Counted from the first letter of the stretch, positions 1 to 7,594 are shown. The stretch is 9,509 bases of DNA from Campylobacterales bacterium (GCA_027065635.1 JAMONQ010000110.1:1-9509), one strand, 5' to 3'. Notes: a model not told the origin generated them from the letters alone. A program made the numbers and translations.

Positions 1-303
1 GTCATAGACTTTTCCAAAGCGTGGAGAAAAGACAAAGTGCTGCGCAGACTCGAGGCGATGATGATAGTCCTTGACAACGATCATATATTTATTCTGAGCG
101 GAAACGGGGATGTAGTAGAGCCTGAAGATGGCCGCATTGCCGCCATAGGCAGCGGCGGGAACTTCGCAATATCGGCTGCGAGAGCGCTGGCCAGGCACGC
201 GAAAATGGACCCCAAATCACTGGTACAGGAGAGCCTGCACATAGCGGCCGATCTCTGTATCTATACAAACCACAATATCAAAACACTGGAACTTGAAAAA
301 TGA
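1..303 (+). CDS. hslV: ATP-dependent protease subunit HslV (ClpQ), C-terminal part
   Basis: This is the 3' end of hslV; the open frame runs in from the window edge and gives the last 100 residues, so the N-terminal catalytic threonine is not visible. HslV is the cytoplasmic threonine peptidase that forms a double hexamer and degrades proteins unfolded by HslU. Family hallmarks seen are the WRKDK..LRRLEAMM stretch, SGNGDVVEPEDG, the IGSGGNFAISAARAL segment and the C-terminal ICIYTNH-like motif (here LCIYTNHNIKTLE), which corresponds closely to the end of E. coli HslV. The stop codon overlaps the hslU start in an ATGA, so the two subunits are probably translated in a coupled way from one message. 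Truncation is due only to the window boundary. Identification is firm. Confidence 0.96.
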   Translation, partial: VIDFSKAWRKDKVLRRLEAMMIVLDNDHIFILSGNGDVVEPEDGRIAAIGSGGNFAISAARALARHAKMDPKSLVQESLHIAADLCIYTNHNIKTLELEK

Positions 304-1637
304 GAAATCCCGAGAGTATGACTCCAAAAGAGATTGTAGAGTATCTGGACAACTATGTCATAGGGCAGGAAAAAGCTAAAAAGACGATTGCGGTAGCTCT
401 TAGAAACCGTTACAGAAGGATGCAGCTACCTTCAGAGATACAAGATGAGATAATGCCCAAAAACATATTGATGATAGGATCGACCGGAGTCGGTAAAACC
501 GAAATCGCCAGAAGACTCGCGAAGATGATGGGTTATCCGTTCGTAAAAGTCGAAGCGAGCAAATATACCGAGGTGGGTTTTGTAGGGCGTGATGTAGAGT
601 CGATGATAAGGGATCTTGTCGCTACATCGGTAAATCTCGTTACACAGGAGCAAAAAGAGCTCAAAAGCGGTGAAATAGATGAATATGTCGAAAAGATGAT
701 CATCGAAAAACTGCTTCCGCCTCTGCCAAAAGGTGCGACACAGACCAAACAGGCTGAATATGAAGCGAGCTTCGAGAGAATGAAACAGAAACTGAAAAGA
801 GGCGAACTCGACAATCTCACTATCGAAGTGGAGATGCCGTCTCCCAAAATAGAGCTCGCAGATACCAACCTCCCGCCCGAAATGAGCAAGGTACAGGAGT
901 CTCTGGCCAAAGTTTTCGGCAGCCTCGGGCGTGAAAACAGAAAAGAGGTAACGGTAAAAGAGGCCAGAAAGATATTGAGACAGGCTGCCAGCGAACGACT
1001 TCTGGATGAAGAACAGATCAAACAGGAGGCTTTGCGCCGTGCCGAACAGGGGGGTATCATCTTTCTGGACGAAATCGACAAGATAGCAGTCTCCAGTCAA
1101 AACAGCGGCCGCCAGGATCCCAGCAAGGAGGGAGTCCAGCGAGACCTGCTGCCGATAGTCGAAGGCAGCAGCGTCAATACGAAATACGGAACGGTGCAGA
1201 CAGATCACATACTCTTCATAGCCGCAGGAGCGTTTCATGTAAGCAAGCCCAGTGATCTGATTCCGGAGCTTCAGGGACGTTTTCCGCTGAGAGTGGAACT
1301 CGACTCTCTGACCGAAGATGCCCTCTACGAAATATTGACAAAACCCAAAAACTCGCTCATCAGACAATACCAGGCCCTTTTGGGTGTCGAGGGGATGGAA
1401 CTCGCCTTCGAAGAGGAAGCTCTCAAAGCCATAGCTAAAGTGAGTTTCCAGGCAAACGAAAGGACCGAAGATATAGGCGCAAGACGTCTGCATACCGTAA
1501 TCGAAAAAGTGCTCGAGGAGATCAGCTTCGAAGCCGATAGATACGAGGGTAAAACTTTTACGATAACGGCCGATTATGTACATGAGAAGCTCGATGCTAT
1601 CGTAGAGGATGAAGATGTCGCACGATACATCCTCTGA
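300..1637 (+). CDS. hslU: ATP-dependent protease ATPase subunit HslU (ClpY)
   Basis: HslU is the AAA+ unfoldase that docks on HslV and threads substrates into it. The 445-residue length is normal. The start ATG overlaps the hslV stop. Visible parts are the N-terminal TPKEIVEYLDNYVIGQEKAK segment, Walker A GSTGVGKT at residues 60-67 (Gly-Pro-Thr in E. coli, Ser in place of Pro here), the substrate-gripping pore loop GFVG at about 93-96 (GYVG in E. coli), a variable I-domain of roughly 110-245 rich in charged helices, Walker B IIFLDEID with Asp257-Glu258, the GRFP arginine region at about 326-329 and sensor-2 GARRL at about 393-397. The C terminus DVARYIL is the typical tail that inserts into HslV to activate it. 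All key residues are present, so the enzyme should be active. The 3' end overlaps era. Confidence 0.97.
   Translation: MRNPESMTPKEIVEYLDNYVIGQEKAKKTIAVALRNRYRRMQLPSEIQDEIMPKNILMIGSTGVGKTEIARRLAKMMGYPFVKVEASKYTEVGFVGRDVESMIRDLVATSVNLVTQEQKELKSGEIDEYVEKMIIEKLLPPLPKGATQTKQAEYEASFERMKQKLKRGELDNLTIEVEMPSPKIELADTNLPPEMSKVQESLAKVFGSLGRENRKEVTVKEARKILRQAASERLLDEEQIKQEALRRAEQGGIIFLDEIDKIAVSSQNSGRQDPSKEGVQRDLLPIVEGSSVNTKYGTVQTDHILFIAAGAFHVSKPSDLIPELQGRFPLRVELDSLTEDALYEILTKPKNSLIRQYQALLGVEGMELAFEEEALKAIAKVSFQANERTEDIGARRLHTVIEKVLEEISFEADRYEGKTFTITADYVHEKLDAIVEDEDVARYIL
1604..1608 (+). promoter_or_regulatory. Ribosome binding site deciding the era start
   Basis: AGAGG lies directly against the ATG at 1609 but six bases before the ATG at 1615. 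The second spacing is normal for a Shine-Dalgarno sequence and the first is not, so 1615 is the better start for era. The site lies inside the hslU coding region. Confidence 0.6.
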
Positions 1638-2523
1638 TACCTCGACGAAAGCGGGCTTCGTAGCTGTAGTCGGAAGGCCGAATGCCGGAAAGAGTACACT
1701 TCTTAACTGGCTTGTCGGTGAAAAGCTGGCAATGGTCAGCAAAAAGGCCCAGGCCACCAGAAAACGGATGAATATTATCGTCATGCACGAAAATGCGCAG
1801 ATAATATTTGTCGATACGCCCGGCATCCACGAGAAAGAGCGACTTTTGAACCGCTTTATGCTTCAAGAGGTCTACAAGGCGATCGGCGATTGCGATCTGA
1901 TTCTTTTTCTGGCTCCCGCGAAGGATGGTCTGGAGCACTATAAAAAGTTTTTGGAGATCAACACAAAAAAGAGGCCGCATATCGTCGTTTTGAGCAAGAT
2001 CGACGAAGTGGGTCGTGACGATCTTTTAAAAAAGATAGGCGAGTATCAGCTCTACCAGGACAACTTCCTGGCTCTGGTACCGGTTTCCGTTACAAAAGGT
2101 ATCGGAAAGGAGGAGCTGCTTGGGCAGATAGTAAAGCATCTGCCGACCTCTCCGTGGCTTTACGACCCGGAGCTTCTGACAACAACGAGCGTCAGAGAGA
2201 TATACAAAGAGCTCATCAGGGAGTCGATTTTCGAAAATCTCAGTGACGAGATACCTTATGAGACCGACGTCATCATAGAGAAGGTAGAAGAGCTTCCAAA
2301 TCTTGACCGTGTACAGGCCACCATCGTCGCCGAGAAGAGAAGCCAGAAGCTTATTCTCGTAGGGCGAGGCGGTTCTACGATCAAAAGAGTTGGAAGGGAT
2401 GCCAGAATAAAGATGGAGCAGTTCTCCGGAAAGAAGATCTTTTTGGAACTTTTTGTATCCGTCAAAAGCGGGTGGTCGAAAACAAAAAAATCACTCAGTG
2501 AGATGGGATACAGCTTCGAATAG
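1615..2523 (+). CDS. era: GTPase Era, ribosome assembly factor
   Basis: Era is an essential small GTPase with a C-terminal KH domain that binds the 3' end of 16S rRNA during 30S maturation; it acts in the cytoplasm and at the membrane. With the start at 1615 the protein has 302 residues, the usual length; an in-frame ATG at 1609 would add two residues but has no properly spaced ribosome binding site. The G1 loop GRPNAGKS is at 20-27, G3 DTPG at 67-70, and the KH GRGG loop at 250-253 followed by STIKRVG. The G4 motif reads SKID (127-130) rather than NKxD, and G5 reads SVT rather than SA, so guanine-recognition motifs are degenerate. The gene starts inside hslU and is probably translationally coupled to it. 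Identification is firm. Confidence 0.95.
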   Translation: MSHDTSSDTSTKAGFVAVVGRPNAGKSTLLNWLVGEKLAMVSKKAQATRKRMNIIVMHENAQIIFVDTPGIHEKERLLNRFMLQEVYKAIGDCDLILFLAPAKDGLEHYKKFLEINTKKRPHIVVLSKIDEVGRDDLLKKIGEYQLYQDNFLALVPVSVTKGIGKEELLGQIVKHLPTSPWLYDPELLTTTSVREIYKELIRESIFENLSDEIPYETDVIIEKVEELPNLDRVQATIVAEKRSQKLILVGRGGSTIKRVGRDARIKMEQFSGKKIFLELFVSVKSGWSKTKKSLSEMGYSFE

Positions 2524-2553
2524 ACGCCAACCTTTTACAAGCGGCGTTTTTTT
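2524..2553 (+). terminator. Probable Rho-independent terminator after era
   Basis: Right after the era stop, ACGCC (2524-2528) pairs with GGCGT (2543-2547). Inside it CTT (2532-2534) can pair with AAG (2539-2541) around a TTAC loop. The outer stem is followed by a run of seven T (2547-2553). The stem is short, so strength is uncertain, but position and T-tract fit an intrinsic terminator closing the hslV-hslU-era operon. Confidence 0.6.
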
Positions 2554-2555
2554 GT

Positions 2556-2620
2556 TATTTTTAAACTGGCGTTTAAGCTATACTGGGTTAAAATCAGTAG
2601 AAGTAAAAATTATAAATAAT
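2556..2620 (+). promoter_or_regulatory. Probable promoter region of the pilus/secretion operon
   Basis: This AT-rich stretch precedes the first gene of the secretion cluster. It holds a T-run (2558-2562), the word TTTAA (2572-2576), a TATACT box at 2579-2584 that differs from TATAAT by one base, TAAAAT at 2589-2594 and TATAAA at 2611-2616. Campylobacterota housekeeping promoters are known to rely on a good -10 box with periodic T-rich tracts upstream instead of a conserved -35 box, which matches this layout. Which box is used cannot be told by eye. Confidence 0.45.
2561..2576. repeat. Short inverted repeat TTAAAC-TGGC-GTTTAA
   Basis: Perfect 6-base arms (2561-2566 and 2571-2576) flank a 4-base centre. 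The repeat lies just upstream of the TATACT box, in the place expected for an activator or repressor site, but it could equally be a weak hairpin. No regulator can be named from this sequence. Confidence 0.4.
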
Positions 2621-2638
2621 TAATAGCGGGGCTTTGTA

Positions 2639-4183
2639 ATGTTCAAGACATCACAGAATAAAACCGGAAACGAAGGTATCGGTTTTCAAAAGATAGTTTC
2701 GATCAACGCTTACCAGAATGTATCATATCAGTTTCAGAACAATATATTACAAAAGATCGAAAAGCTTCAATATGACAAAAGAAATTTTGTAGTCTCCACA
2801 CTCGATTCCAAGGACTTCATATCTTCAATAGTCGAAATCAGCGTCAATATTCCGCCTGAAGATCTCCAGGACGCCATCGAACTGAAAGCATACGACGATC
2901 TCGGCCTGGACCAGGCTGTCGAGTATATAATAAGATTTATCGAAATTCCGGGACGAAAGACGGATAAACTGCGATACTTTCAGGTATTTGTAGCCGAGCC
3001 GGAAGTGATTCAGGAAGTCTTCGAGCCGATACGCCAACAGGTAAAGTATATCGACTATATATACCCGAAGCCATATTTGATCCAGAATGTCTACGACAAG
3101 GATATCCTCGAGGCGTACGGAGTCCACGGCTATCTGTACTTCCAGAAAGAGGACGCCTTTTTGGCGCTTTTTAAAGACGGAGAGTATATCTACTCCAAAT
3201 CGCTCAAATATTCGTTTGAAAACATATATGAAAGGTTCTGCGAGCTTTACGGCGAGCGAGTCGATGAAGACTCCTTTTACGAAATGCTTCAAAACGAGGG
3301 GCTGAAGACTTCGAACTTCGACTATCAAGACCACCTGATGAAGCTTTTCAGTGAAATATTCCTATATGTCAACGATATTCTAATTTATGCAAAAAGAGCA
3401 TTTGAAATAGAAAAGATAGATATGTTCTATACCGGCTCCGAAACAGGTCCGGTTCTCGGCTTGAACGAGTATGCCCATACCTATCTCGGAATAGAGGCAA
3501 GCGATTTCGACTTCGACTATGAAATGGAAAAGGGCGATTGGTATGTAGACCAGTTTCATTGCCTAAGCGTACTCGAAGCCATAAAAAACAGTGAAGGTGA
3601 AGATAGCCCCAACTTCACCATATTTTTCAGACCTCCGCCTTTTGTAGCGAGAAGAAGCGGACAATTCATCATAACAACCGCGGCTACGATAGTTTTGGCA
3701 CTCTCTATGCCAGTCTACAACTACACGTACGATACATACGTCAAAATCAGTAACGAGAGGCTCGCCAAAGAGGAGAAGCAGCTAAACGAGATAACTACCT
3801 CTATCAAGAAAGAGATCGCCGCACTCGACAGGGAAAAGAACGACATACTCGCAAAAATCAAGGGTGAAAACGATCTGTTCGAAACCAAAAAGAAGATCCT
3901 TACCGCGATCTACGACAAAAAAGTCAACTATCCCATGAAGGCCAAAACTATCGTAGAGTTCGGCAACGATATGACAAAATTCGATGTCAGAGTCACGAAA
4001 ATCAATGACAGAGACAGCCTCTTTACCCTCTCTTTGTATTCCAAGAGTGAAAAAAAGATAACTCAATTTATCAAACATTTGACCGATAAGTATGAAAACA
4101 AGATACATACCGATATAGAGAAGATCTACAAAGATGACGAGACCGGGATTTATCACGGCGACCTAAAGGTGACTGTACTATGA
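2639..4183 (+). CDS. GspL/MshI-like protein: PilM-like cytoplasmic domain fused to PilN-like membrane part
   Basis: The 514-residue protein has the bitopic layout of GspL of type II secretion and MshI of the MSHA pilus. Residues 1 to about 330 are soluble and probably form the divergent actin-like (PilM-type) cytoplasmic domain that docks the secretion ATPase; I cannot see a clear actin-family phosphate loop. A single membrane segment spans about 342-360 (QFIITTAATIVLALSMPVY), preceded by RRSG in keeping with a cytoplasmic N-terminus. About 370-412 is a heptad-like coiled coil rich in Glu and Lys, and the last 80 residues look like the ferredoxin-like fold of PilN/GspL, ending GDLKVTVL. The start has only a weak GCGGGG ribosome site. 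It overlaps the next gene by four bases (ATGA). The role is inferred from layout and neighbours, since sequence conservation is low. Confidence 0.75.
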   Translation: MFKTSQNKTGNEGIGFQKIVSINAYQNVSYQFQNNILQKIEKLQYDKRNFVVSTLDSKDFISSIVEISVNIPPEDLQDAIELKAYDDLGLDQAVEYIIRFIEIPGRKTDKLRYFQVFVAEPEVIQEVFEPIRQQVKYIDYIYPKPYLIQNVYDKDILEAYGVHGYLYFQKEDAFLALFKDGEYIYSKSLKYSFENIYERFCELYGERVDEDSFYEMLQNEGLKTSNFDYQDHLMKLFSEIFLYVNDILIYAKRAFEIEKIDMFYTGSETGPVLGLNEYAHTYLGIEASDFDFDYEMEKGDWYVDQFHCLSVLEAIKNSEGEDSPNFTIFFRPPPFVARRSGQFIITTAATIVLALSMPVYNYTYDTYVKISNERLAKEEKQLNEITTSIKKEIAALDREKNDILAKIKGENDLFETKKKILTAIYDKKVNYPMKAKTIVEFGNDMTKFDVRVTKINDRDSLFTLSLYSKSEKKITQFIKHLTDKYENKIHTDIEKIYKDDETGIYHGDLKVTVL

Positions 4184-4824
4184 AACTGATTGAAGACTTT
4201 CTCGAGAGACTGGACAACTACCTCGAAGACAAGAAGCAGAGCGAATTCTATCTGATGGTAGTGGCTGTTGTGGCCGTTTTCGGACTCATATCCTACTCGT
4301 ACCTGATCCCACTGACCGAGAAGGAGCTGAAAAAGGACCTGAAGATAAAAAGAGATCTTGAAAGGAAGATCGACTCGGAGAAGGCGTATCTCGCTTCAGT
4401 TACCGTAAACGGAGATCAGAGATTCAAGATCAAGCAGCTCCAGACGGAGATAGCGAGACTCAAAACAAGATACAGGGATCTCAAAGAGATCAACGAGTAC
4501 TCTGACTATCAGATCCAGACACTTTCCGAGCTTCTATTCAACGAAAAGAACTGGGCCAAGTTTCTCGATTCGATAACCCAGAAGGCCAAAAAGAACAATA
4601 TAGACATTTCGTTGATCTCGAACAAGTTCATCAACAACAAGGACAGTTTCGGACATGTACTTGAAATAGGTGTCGACTGCGAAGGCAGCTACAAGAACAT
4701 GATCAGATTCATGAACGAGATCGAAGAGAGTGAGCTGGTGGTGGATATCTACAACATCGATCTCGAAAGCAACAGAACTATAAATGCAAACTTCAAGGTG
4801 TCGGTATGGGGAATAAACTATTAA
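4180..4824 (+). CDS. PilO/GspM/MshJ-like inner-membrane alignment protein
   Basis: A 214-residue bitopic protein. Residues 1-22 are cytoplasmic and charged, 23-43 form one membrane helix (FYLMVVAVVAVFGLISYSYL), 46 to about 108 are a long coiled coil, and about 118-212 look like the ferredoxin-like domain of PilO, with the typical FLDSITQKAKKNNI and GSYKNMIRFMNEIE stretches and final strand FKVSVWGI. PilO-type proteins dimerise with PilN or GspL and form the periplasmic alignment frame between inner-membrane motor and secretin. The start ATG overlaps the previous stop and has AAGGTGA about seven bases upstream, and the 3' end overlaps the next gene by 19 bases. This placement directly after the GspL/PilN-like gene matches mshI-mshJ and pilN-pilO order. 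Family assignment is good; the exact subtype is inferred. Confidence 0.8.
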   Translation: MKLIEDFLERLDNYLEDKKQSEFYLMVVAVVAVFGLISYSYLIPLTEKELKKDLKIKRDLERKIDSEKAYLASVTVNGDQRFKIKQLQTEIARLKTRYRDLKEINEYSDYQIQTLSELLFNEKNWAKFLDSITQKAKKNNIDISLISNKFINNKDSFGHVLEIGVDCEGSYKNMIRFMNEIEESELVVDIYNIDLESNRTINANFKVSVWGINY

Positions 4825-5228
4825 CAAGAGCGTCGATCATCATCTGTTCTTCGACTTTGCTGCTCGGCGCTGAAATCACTATCAACGATATAGACAGGCT
4901 GGTAAACGACATCAAGCAGGAGCGTATCGGTCTCAAAGAAGAAGAGATAAAAACCGCAAAGGACCCTTTTATCTATCCGAACGGCAGGCTCGGAACAGTT
5001 TTGCACTCTGCCAAAGCTAAAAAGAGGCGGTATCGCTTCGTCTTGAGCGCGATTGTCAACGACCGCGTCAAGATCAACAGAAGATGGTACGGCCTAAACT
5101 CGAAAATAGCCGGCTTCAGAGTCAAAAAGATAGGTAGAAACGATGTTTTGCTGACACGTAACGACGAAAAGATCCGTATCTTTTTGAAGCGTCCTAAGAG
5201 CAAAAAAATAAAACTTTTAGTGAAATAA
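4806..5228 (+). CDS. PilP/GspC/MshK-like periplasmic protein
   Basis: This 140-residue protein begins with a hydrophobic export segment (about 8-21, ASIIICSSTLLLG), then a charged helical linker and a KDPF motif at 52-55 like the RDPF of PilP and MshK. Residues 76-128 resemble the small beta domain (HR domain) of PilP/GspC: FVLSAIVNDRVKINRRWY, then GFRVKKIGRNDVLLTRND. In related systems this domain links the inner-membrane PilN-PilO or GspL-GspM frame to the N0 domain of the secretin. The order here, directly before the secretin gene, supports that role and matches mshK-mshL and pilP-pilQ. The ATG has AAGG seven bases upstream. Cys14 is not in a valid lipobox, so unlike PilP it is probably not a lipoprotein. 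The very basic C-terminus (RPKSKKIKLLVK) is notable. Confidence 0.75.
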   Translation: MGNKLLTRASIIICSSTLLLGAEITINDIDRLVNDIKQERIGLKEEEIKTAKDPFIYPNGRLGTVLHSAKAKKRRYRFVLSAIVNDRVKINRRWYGLNSKIAGFRVKKIGRNDVLLTRNDEKIRIFLKRPKSKKIKLLVK

Positions 5229-5231
5229 GGA
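5227..5231 (+). promoter_or_regulatory. Ribosome binding site deciding the secretin start
   Basis: AAGGA lies six bases before the ATG at 5238. The TTG at 5232, also in frame, would touch this site, so 5238 is the likely start. The site overlaps the stop codon of the preceding gene. Confidence 0.65.
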
Positions 5232-5237
5232 TTGGGA

Positions 5238-6791
5238 ATGAAATATATGAGAAATATCAAGCTGTCACTCTTGGCAGCCGCCGTGACCGTATCGCTTGGA
5301 GTCTCTACAAATCTGGAAGCGGCATGTGAAGATAATCTTTTCAATATAAAGGCCAATCAAGGTACGAGAATATCGGAGCTGATAGATCAGCTGGCCGATC
5401 AGTGCGATCTTACACTGATCATAAAGGACAAAGAGGCTGAAAAGAGGCTCAGAAAGCGACTCAACCGCTTCTCTTTGAAAGATGTGACTCTGCCTGAAGT
5501 GTTGCAGGTAGCTCTCAATGAACACAACCTAAACTACTCTCTTGACGGCAACATACTGAAAATCTCATATCTTTTGACAAAAACGTTTCACGTAAACTAT
5601 ATCAGTACGGAAAGACAAAGCACCAGCAATACAAAAGTGACTCTATCCAGCGGTACGCCACGACAGCAGCAGAACCAGAGAAACAGGAATACAGTAACAA
5701 CAAGCACCATGAGTACAGGAGACTCCGAAAGCGGCATCAACGTCACTTCCGACGACAAGTTTGTATTCTGGTCGGGACTTATGGAGCAGATCAAAAATAT
5801 CCTAAACAGACCGGAAGATACATATCAGGCCGGAGACCCGGTAATAGACAAGGAGTCCGGGCTTGTAACGATCACAGGTACCAAAAAGCAGCTGGATCGT
5901 GTGGAGGAGTATATAGATACGTTGATGAACAGGCTCCACAAGCAGGTGCTAATCGACGTAAAAATGTATACTGTCGTACTGAACAAAGGAAACGAGACCG
6001 GAATCGACTGGCGACAGCTTTACAACCTTCAAAACTTCAAAGTCAGTGCAGAAAGGCTGACTACAAACAAAAATGTCACAGAAATCACATTCCCAACCAC
6101 CGGTATAACCACTCCTTATATCAGTCAGGGATTGCACGGAACAGCGACTTTTACCGATATAGTAATGTCAGCGCAACTTGGCACAATCATCAAGTTCCTA
6201 AAATCACAGGGCGATGTGCACTCCGTCTCCAACCCGAAAGTCTTGACACTCAACAACCAGGCCGCCATGATTACCGTGGGAAAACAGTACTTCTACAAAA
6301 TAAAAAACAGTACCACCACCAGCAACACCGGAGGCAGTACGGTATCCCAAAACGAAATAATCGACTCGGTTTTTGCCGGAATACTGCTCGATATCACACC
6401 GGAAATCTCGGCAGACGGTACGATAACGCTGAAGATCAATCCATCCGTCAGCGATACGATCTCTCCTGTCACCAACGACAACCTCAACCGTACGATGCCG
6501 CCAGATCTTGAAAGAAGGCAGATGGCTTCCGTAGTTACCGTAAAAGACGGCTCGCACGTCATTTTGGGAGGCTTGATTACGGACAAGGTCAACAAATCCA
6601 CAAACAAGGTACCTCTGCTTGGAGACATACCCATACTCGGATATGCCTTCAAATATGACGAGCTTACGGATGAAAAGGTAGAGCTGGTTATCATAGTCAC
6701 GCCTCATATAGTGACGGCTAAATCCTCGATGACTCTTAAAGACCTTGGATACGACAAGCTCTTAGAGAGCAACCTGACCAAGATGCAATGA
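5238..6791 (+). CDS. mshL: Outer-membrane secretin, MshL/PilQ/GspD type
   Basis: Secretins form the large ring through which a pilus, secreted protein or incoming DNA crosses the outer membrane. With start 5238 the protein has 517 residues. It has a signal peptide (about 1-28), an STN/N0 domain (about 33-113), a Ser/Thr/Gln/Asn-rich linker (about 123-170), a second periplasmic domain with a TITGTKKQLDRVEEYI strand-helix pattern (about 208-247) and the secretin barrel (about 310-492). The family signature is VILGGLITDK followed by KVPLLGDIPILGYAFK (441-472), ending VELVIIVTPHIV. VHSVSNPKVLTLNNQ (327-341) is also typical. The short STN-linker-barrel layout fits MshL and the Campylobacter CtsD secretin better than PilQ, which has AMIN domains. 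Cys30 and Cys56 could form a disulfide. No valid lipobox is seen. The stop overlaps the next start. Confidence 0.92.
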   Translation: MKYMRNIKLSLLAAAVTVSLGVSTNLEAACEDNLFNIKANQGTRISELIDQLADQCDLTLIIKDKEAEKRLRKRLNRFSLKDVTLPEVLQVALNEHNLNYSLDGNILKISYLLTKTFHVNYISTERQSTSNTKVTLSSGTPRQQQNQRNRNTVTTSTMSTGDSESGINVTSDDKFVFWSGLMEQIKNILNRPEDTYQAGDPVIDKESGLVTITGTKKQLDRVEEYIDTLMNRLHKQVLIDVKMYTVVLNKGNETGIDWRQLYNLQNFKVSAERLTTNKNVTEITFPTTGITTPYISQGLHGTATFTDIVMSAQLGTIIKFLKSQGDVHSVSNPKVLTLNNQAAMITVGKQYFYKIKNSTTTSNTGGSTVSQNEIIDSVFAGILLDITPEISADGTITLKINPSVSDTISPVTNDNLNRTMPPDLERRQMASVVTVKDGSHVILGGLITDKVNKSTNKVPLLGDIPILGYAFKYDELTDEKVELVIIVTPHIVTAKSSMTLKDLGYDKLLESNLTKMQ

Positions 6792-7594
6792 GCAGATACA
6801 GGCAACTGCAAAACATTTTTATAGACAGAATAGAGGTAAACCAGTATATAGGGCTCGATACCTCTATCCTGTTTTACAACAAACTGCTCGAAAGTATCCG
6901 GAAGCCTCTTAAAATGATTCTTCTTTACGGGCGTCCCGGTACCGGAAAGAGTGTACTGATAAACAAGATATATCACGATGCGAAAGACAAGAGAAATGTA
7001 TTTTTGATATCCACTCCGATACAGAAAGAAGAGGAGTTTATAAAGAAGCTATACTCTTTTATACTCCCTGAATCGACGATACCGGAGGATTTGACATACA
7101 ACCGCTTTATCGATATATGTAACGCACTCAAGGAGAAGAAACACGTTACCGTCCTGCTTGATGAGGCACAGCTCTATCCTTCCGGTATGATGGAGAAGAT
7201 TCGCCTTATTTCCGATACGAGAGTCATCAAATTTGTTGTCTCCCTGCACAAAACGGAAAAAGAGGACCTGATAGCGAAAGAGCACTTTCAATCAAGAATA
7301 TGGGAGACGATAGAGCTTAAAAACGGTACAATCCACGATACAAGGATGTATATTCAAAAAAAGCTGATACACCATAACTATTTCGAAATAGCGAATATGT
7401 TCAGTAATAGCAATATAAGACTTATCCACCGATTCACCAAAGGTAATTACAGAGAGATCAACAAGCTGATGTTTACACTTTTCGAGATTTACGACTATTA
7501 CGAAACCAACAAACCGTCCAAAATTTCCGATACAAAAATAAAAAACAAGTATATAGAGATGTCGGCTTTGAAGCTGGGATATATCCATGCATGA
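6788..7594 (+). CDS. AAA ATPase of the ExeA/MshM family
   Basis: A soluble 268-residue P-loop ATPase. Walker A is GRPGTGKS (48-55) and Walker B is VTVLLDEAQ with Asp125-Glu126, the DEAQ form seen in ExeA, MshM and similar AAA_22 proteins. The VVSLHKTE stretch and SRIW (a likely arginine-finger region) follow at about 150-180, and the C-terminal helical part contains RFTKGNYREINKLMF, typical of the lid. Unlike Aeromonas ExeA it has no membrane segment and no peptidoglycan-binding domain, resembling MshM and the shorter Campylobacter CtsP. ExeA helps place the secretin across the cell wall; the same could hold here, probably through the neighbouring membrane TPR protein, but this is inference. 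The start overlaps the secretin stop (ATGA) with no clear ribosome site, suggesting coupled translation, and the 3' end overlaps the next gene by eight bases. Confidence 0.82.
   Translation: MSRYRQLQNIFIDRIEVNQYIGLDTSILFYNKLLESIRKPLKMILLYGRPGTGKSVLINKIYHDAKDKRNVFLISTPIQKEEEFIKKLYSFILPESTIPEDLTYNRFIDICNALKEKKHVTVLLDEAQLYPSGMMEKIRLISDTRVIKFVVSLHKTEKEDLIAKEHFQSRIWETIELKNGTIHDTRMYIQKKLIHHNYFEIANMFSNSNIRLIHRFTKGNYREINKLMFTLFEIYDYYETNKPSKISDTKIKNKYIEMSALKLGYIHA

Noticed and set aside
432..1826. A 464-codon open frame on the minus strand across hslU and era
   Set aside because: It lies opposite two strongly conserved genes, is rich in Phe, Tyr and Leu as expected from the complement of Lys- and Glu-rich coding sequence, and shows no recognisable domain or ribosome site.
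2567..2581. Possible sigma-54 promoter beginning with TGGC
   Set aside because: The TGGC is present, but the following GC is about three bases too close for the -24/-12 spacing, so the consensus is not met.
4836..4850. Possible lipoprotein cysteine (IIIC) in the PilP-like protein
   Set aside because: The residue before Cys14 is Ile rather than Gly, Ala or Ser, and the cysteine lies in the middle of the hydrophobic segment.
5313..5327. Possible lipoprotein signal (LEAAC) in the secretin
   Set aside because: Leu is at -4 relative to Cys and Glu is at -3, so the lipobox rule is broken. Ordinary signal peptidase I cleavage is more likely, though MshL of Vibrio is considered a lipoprotein.
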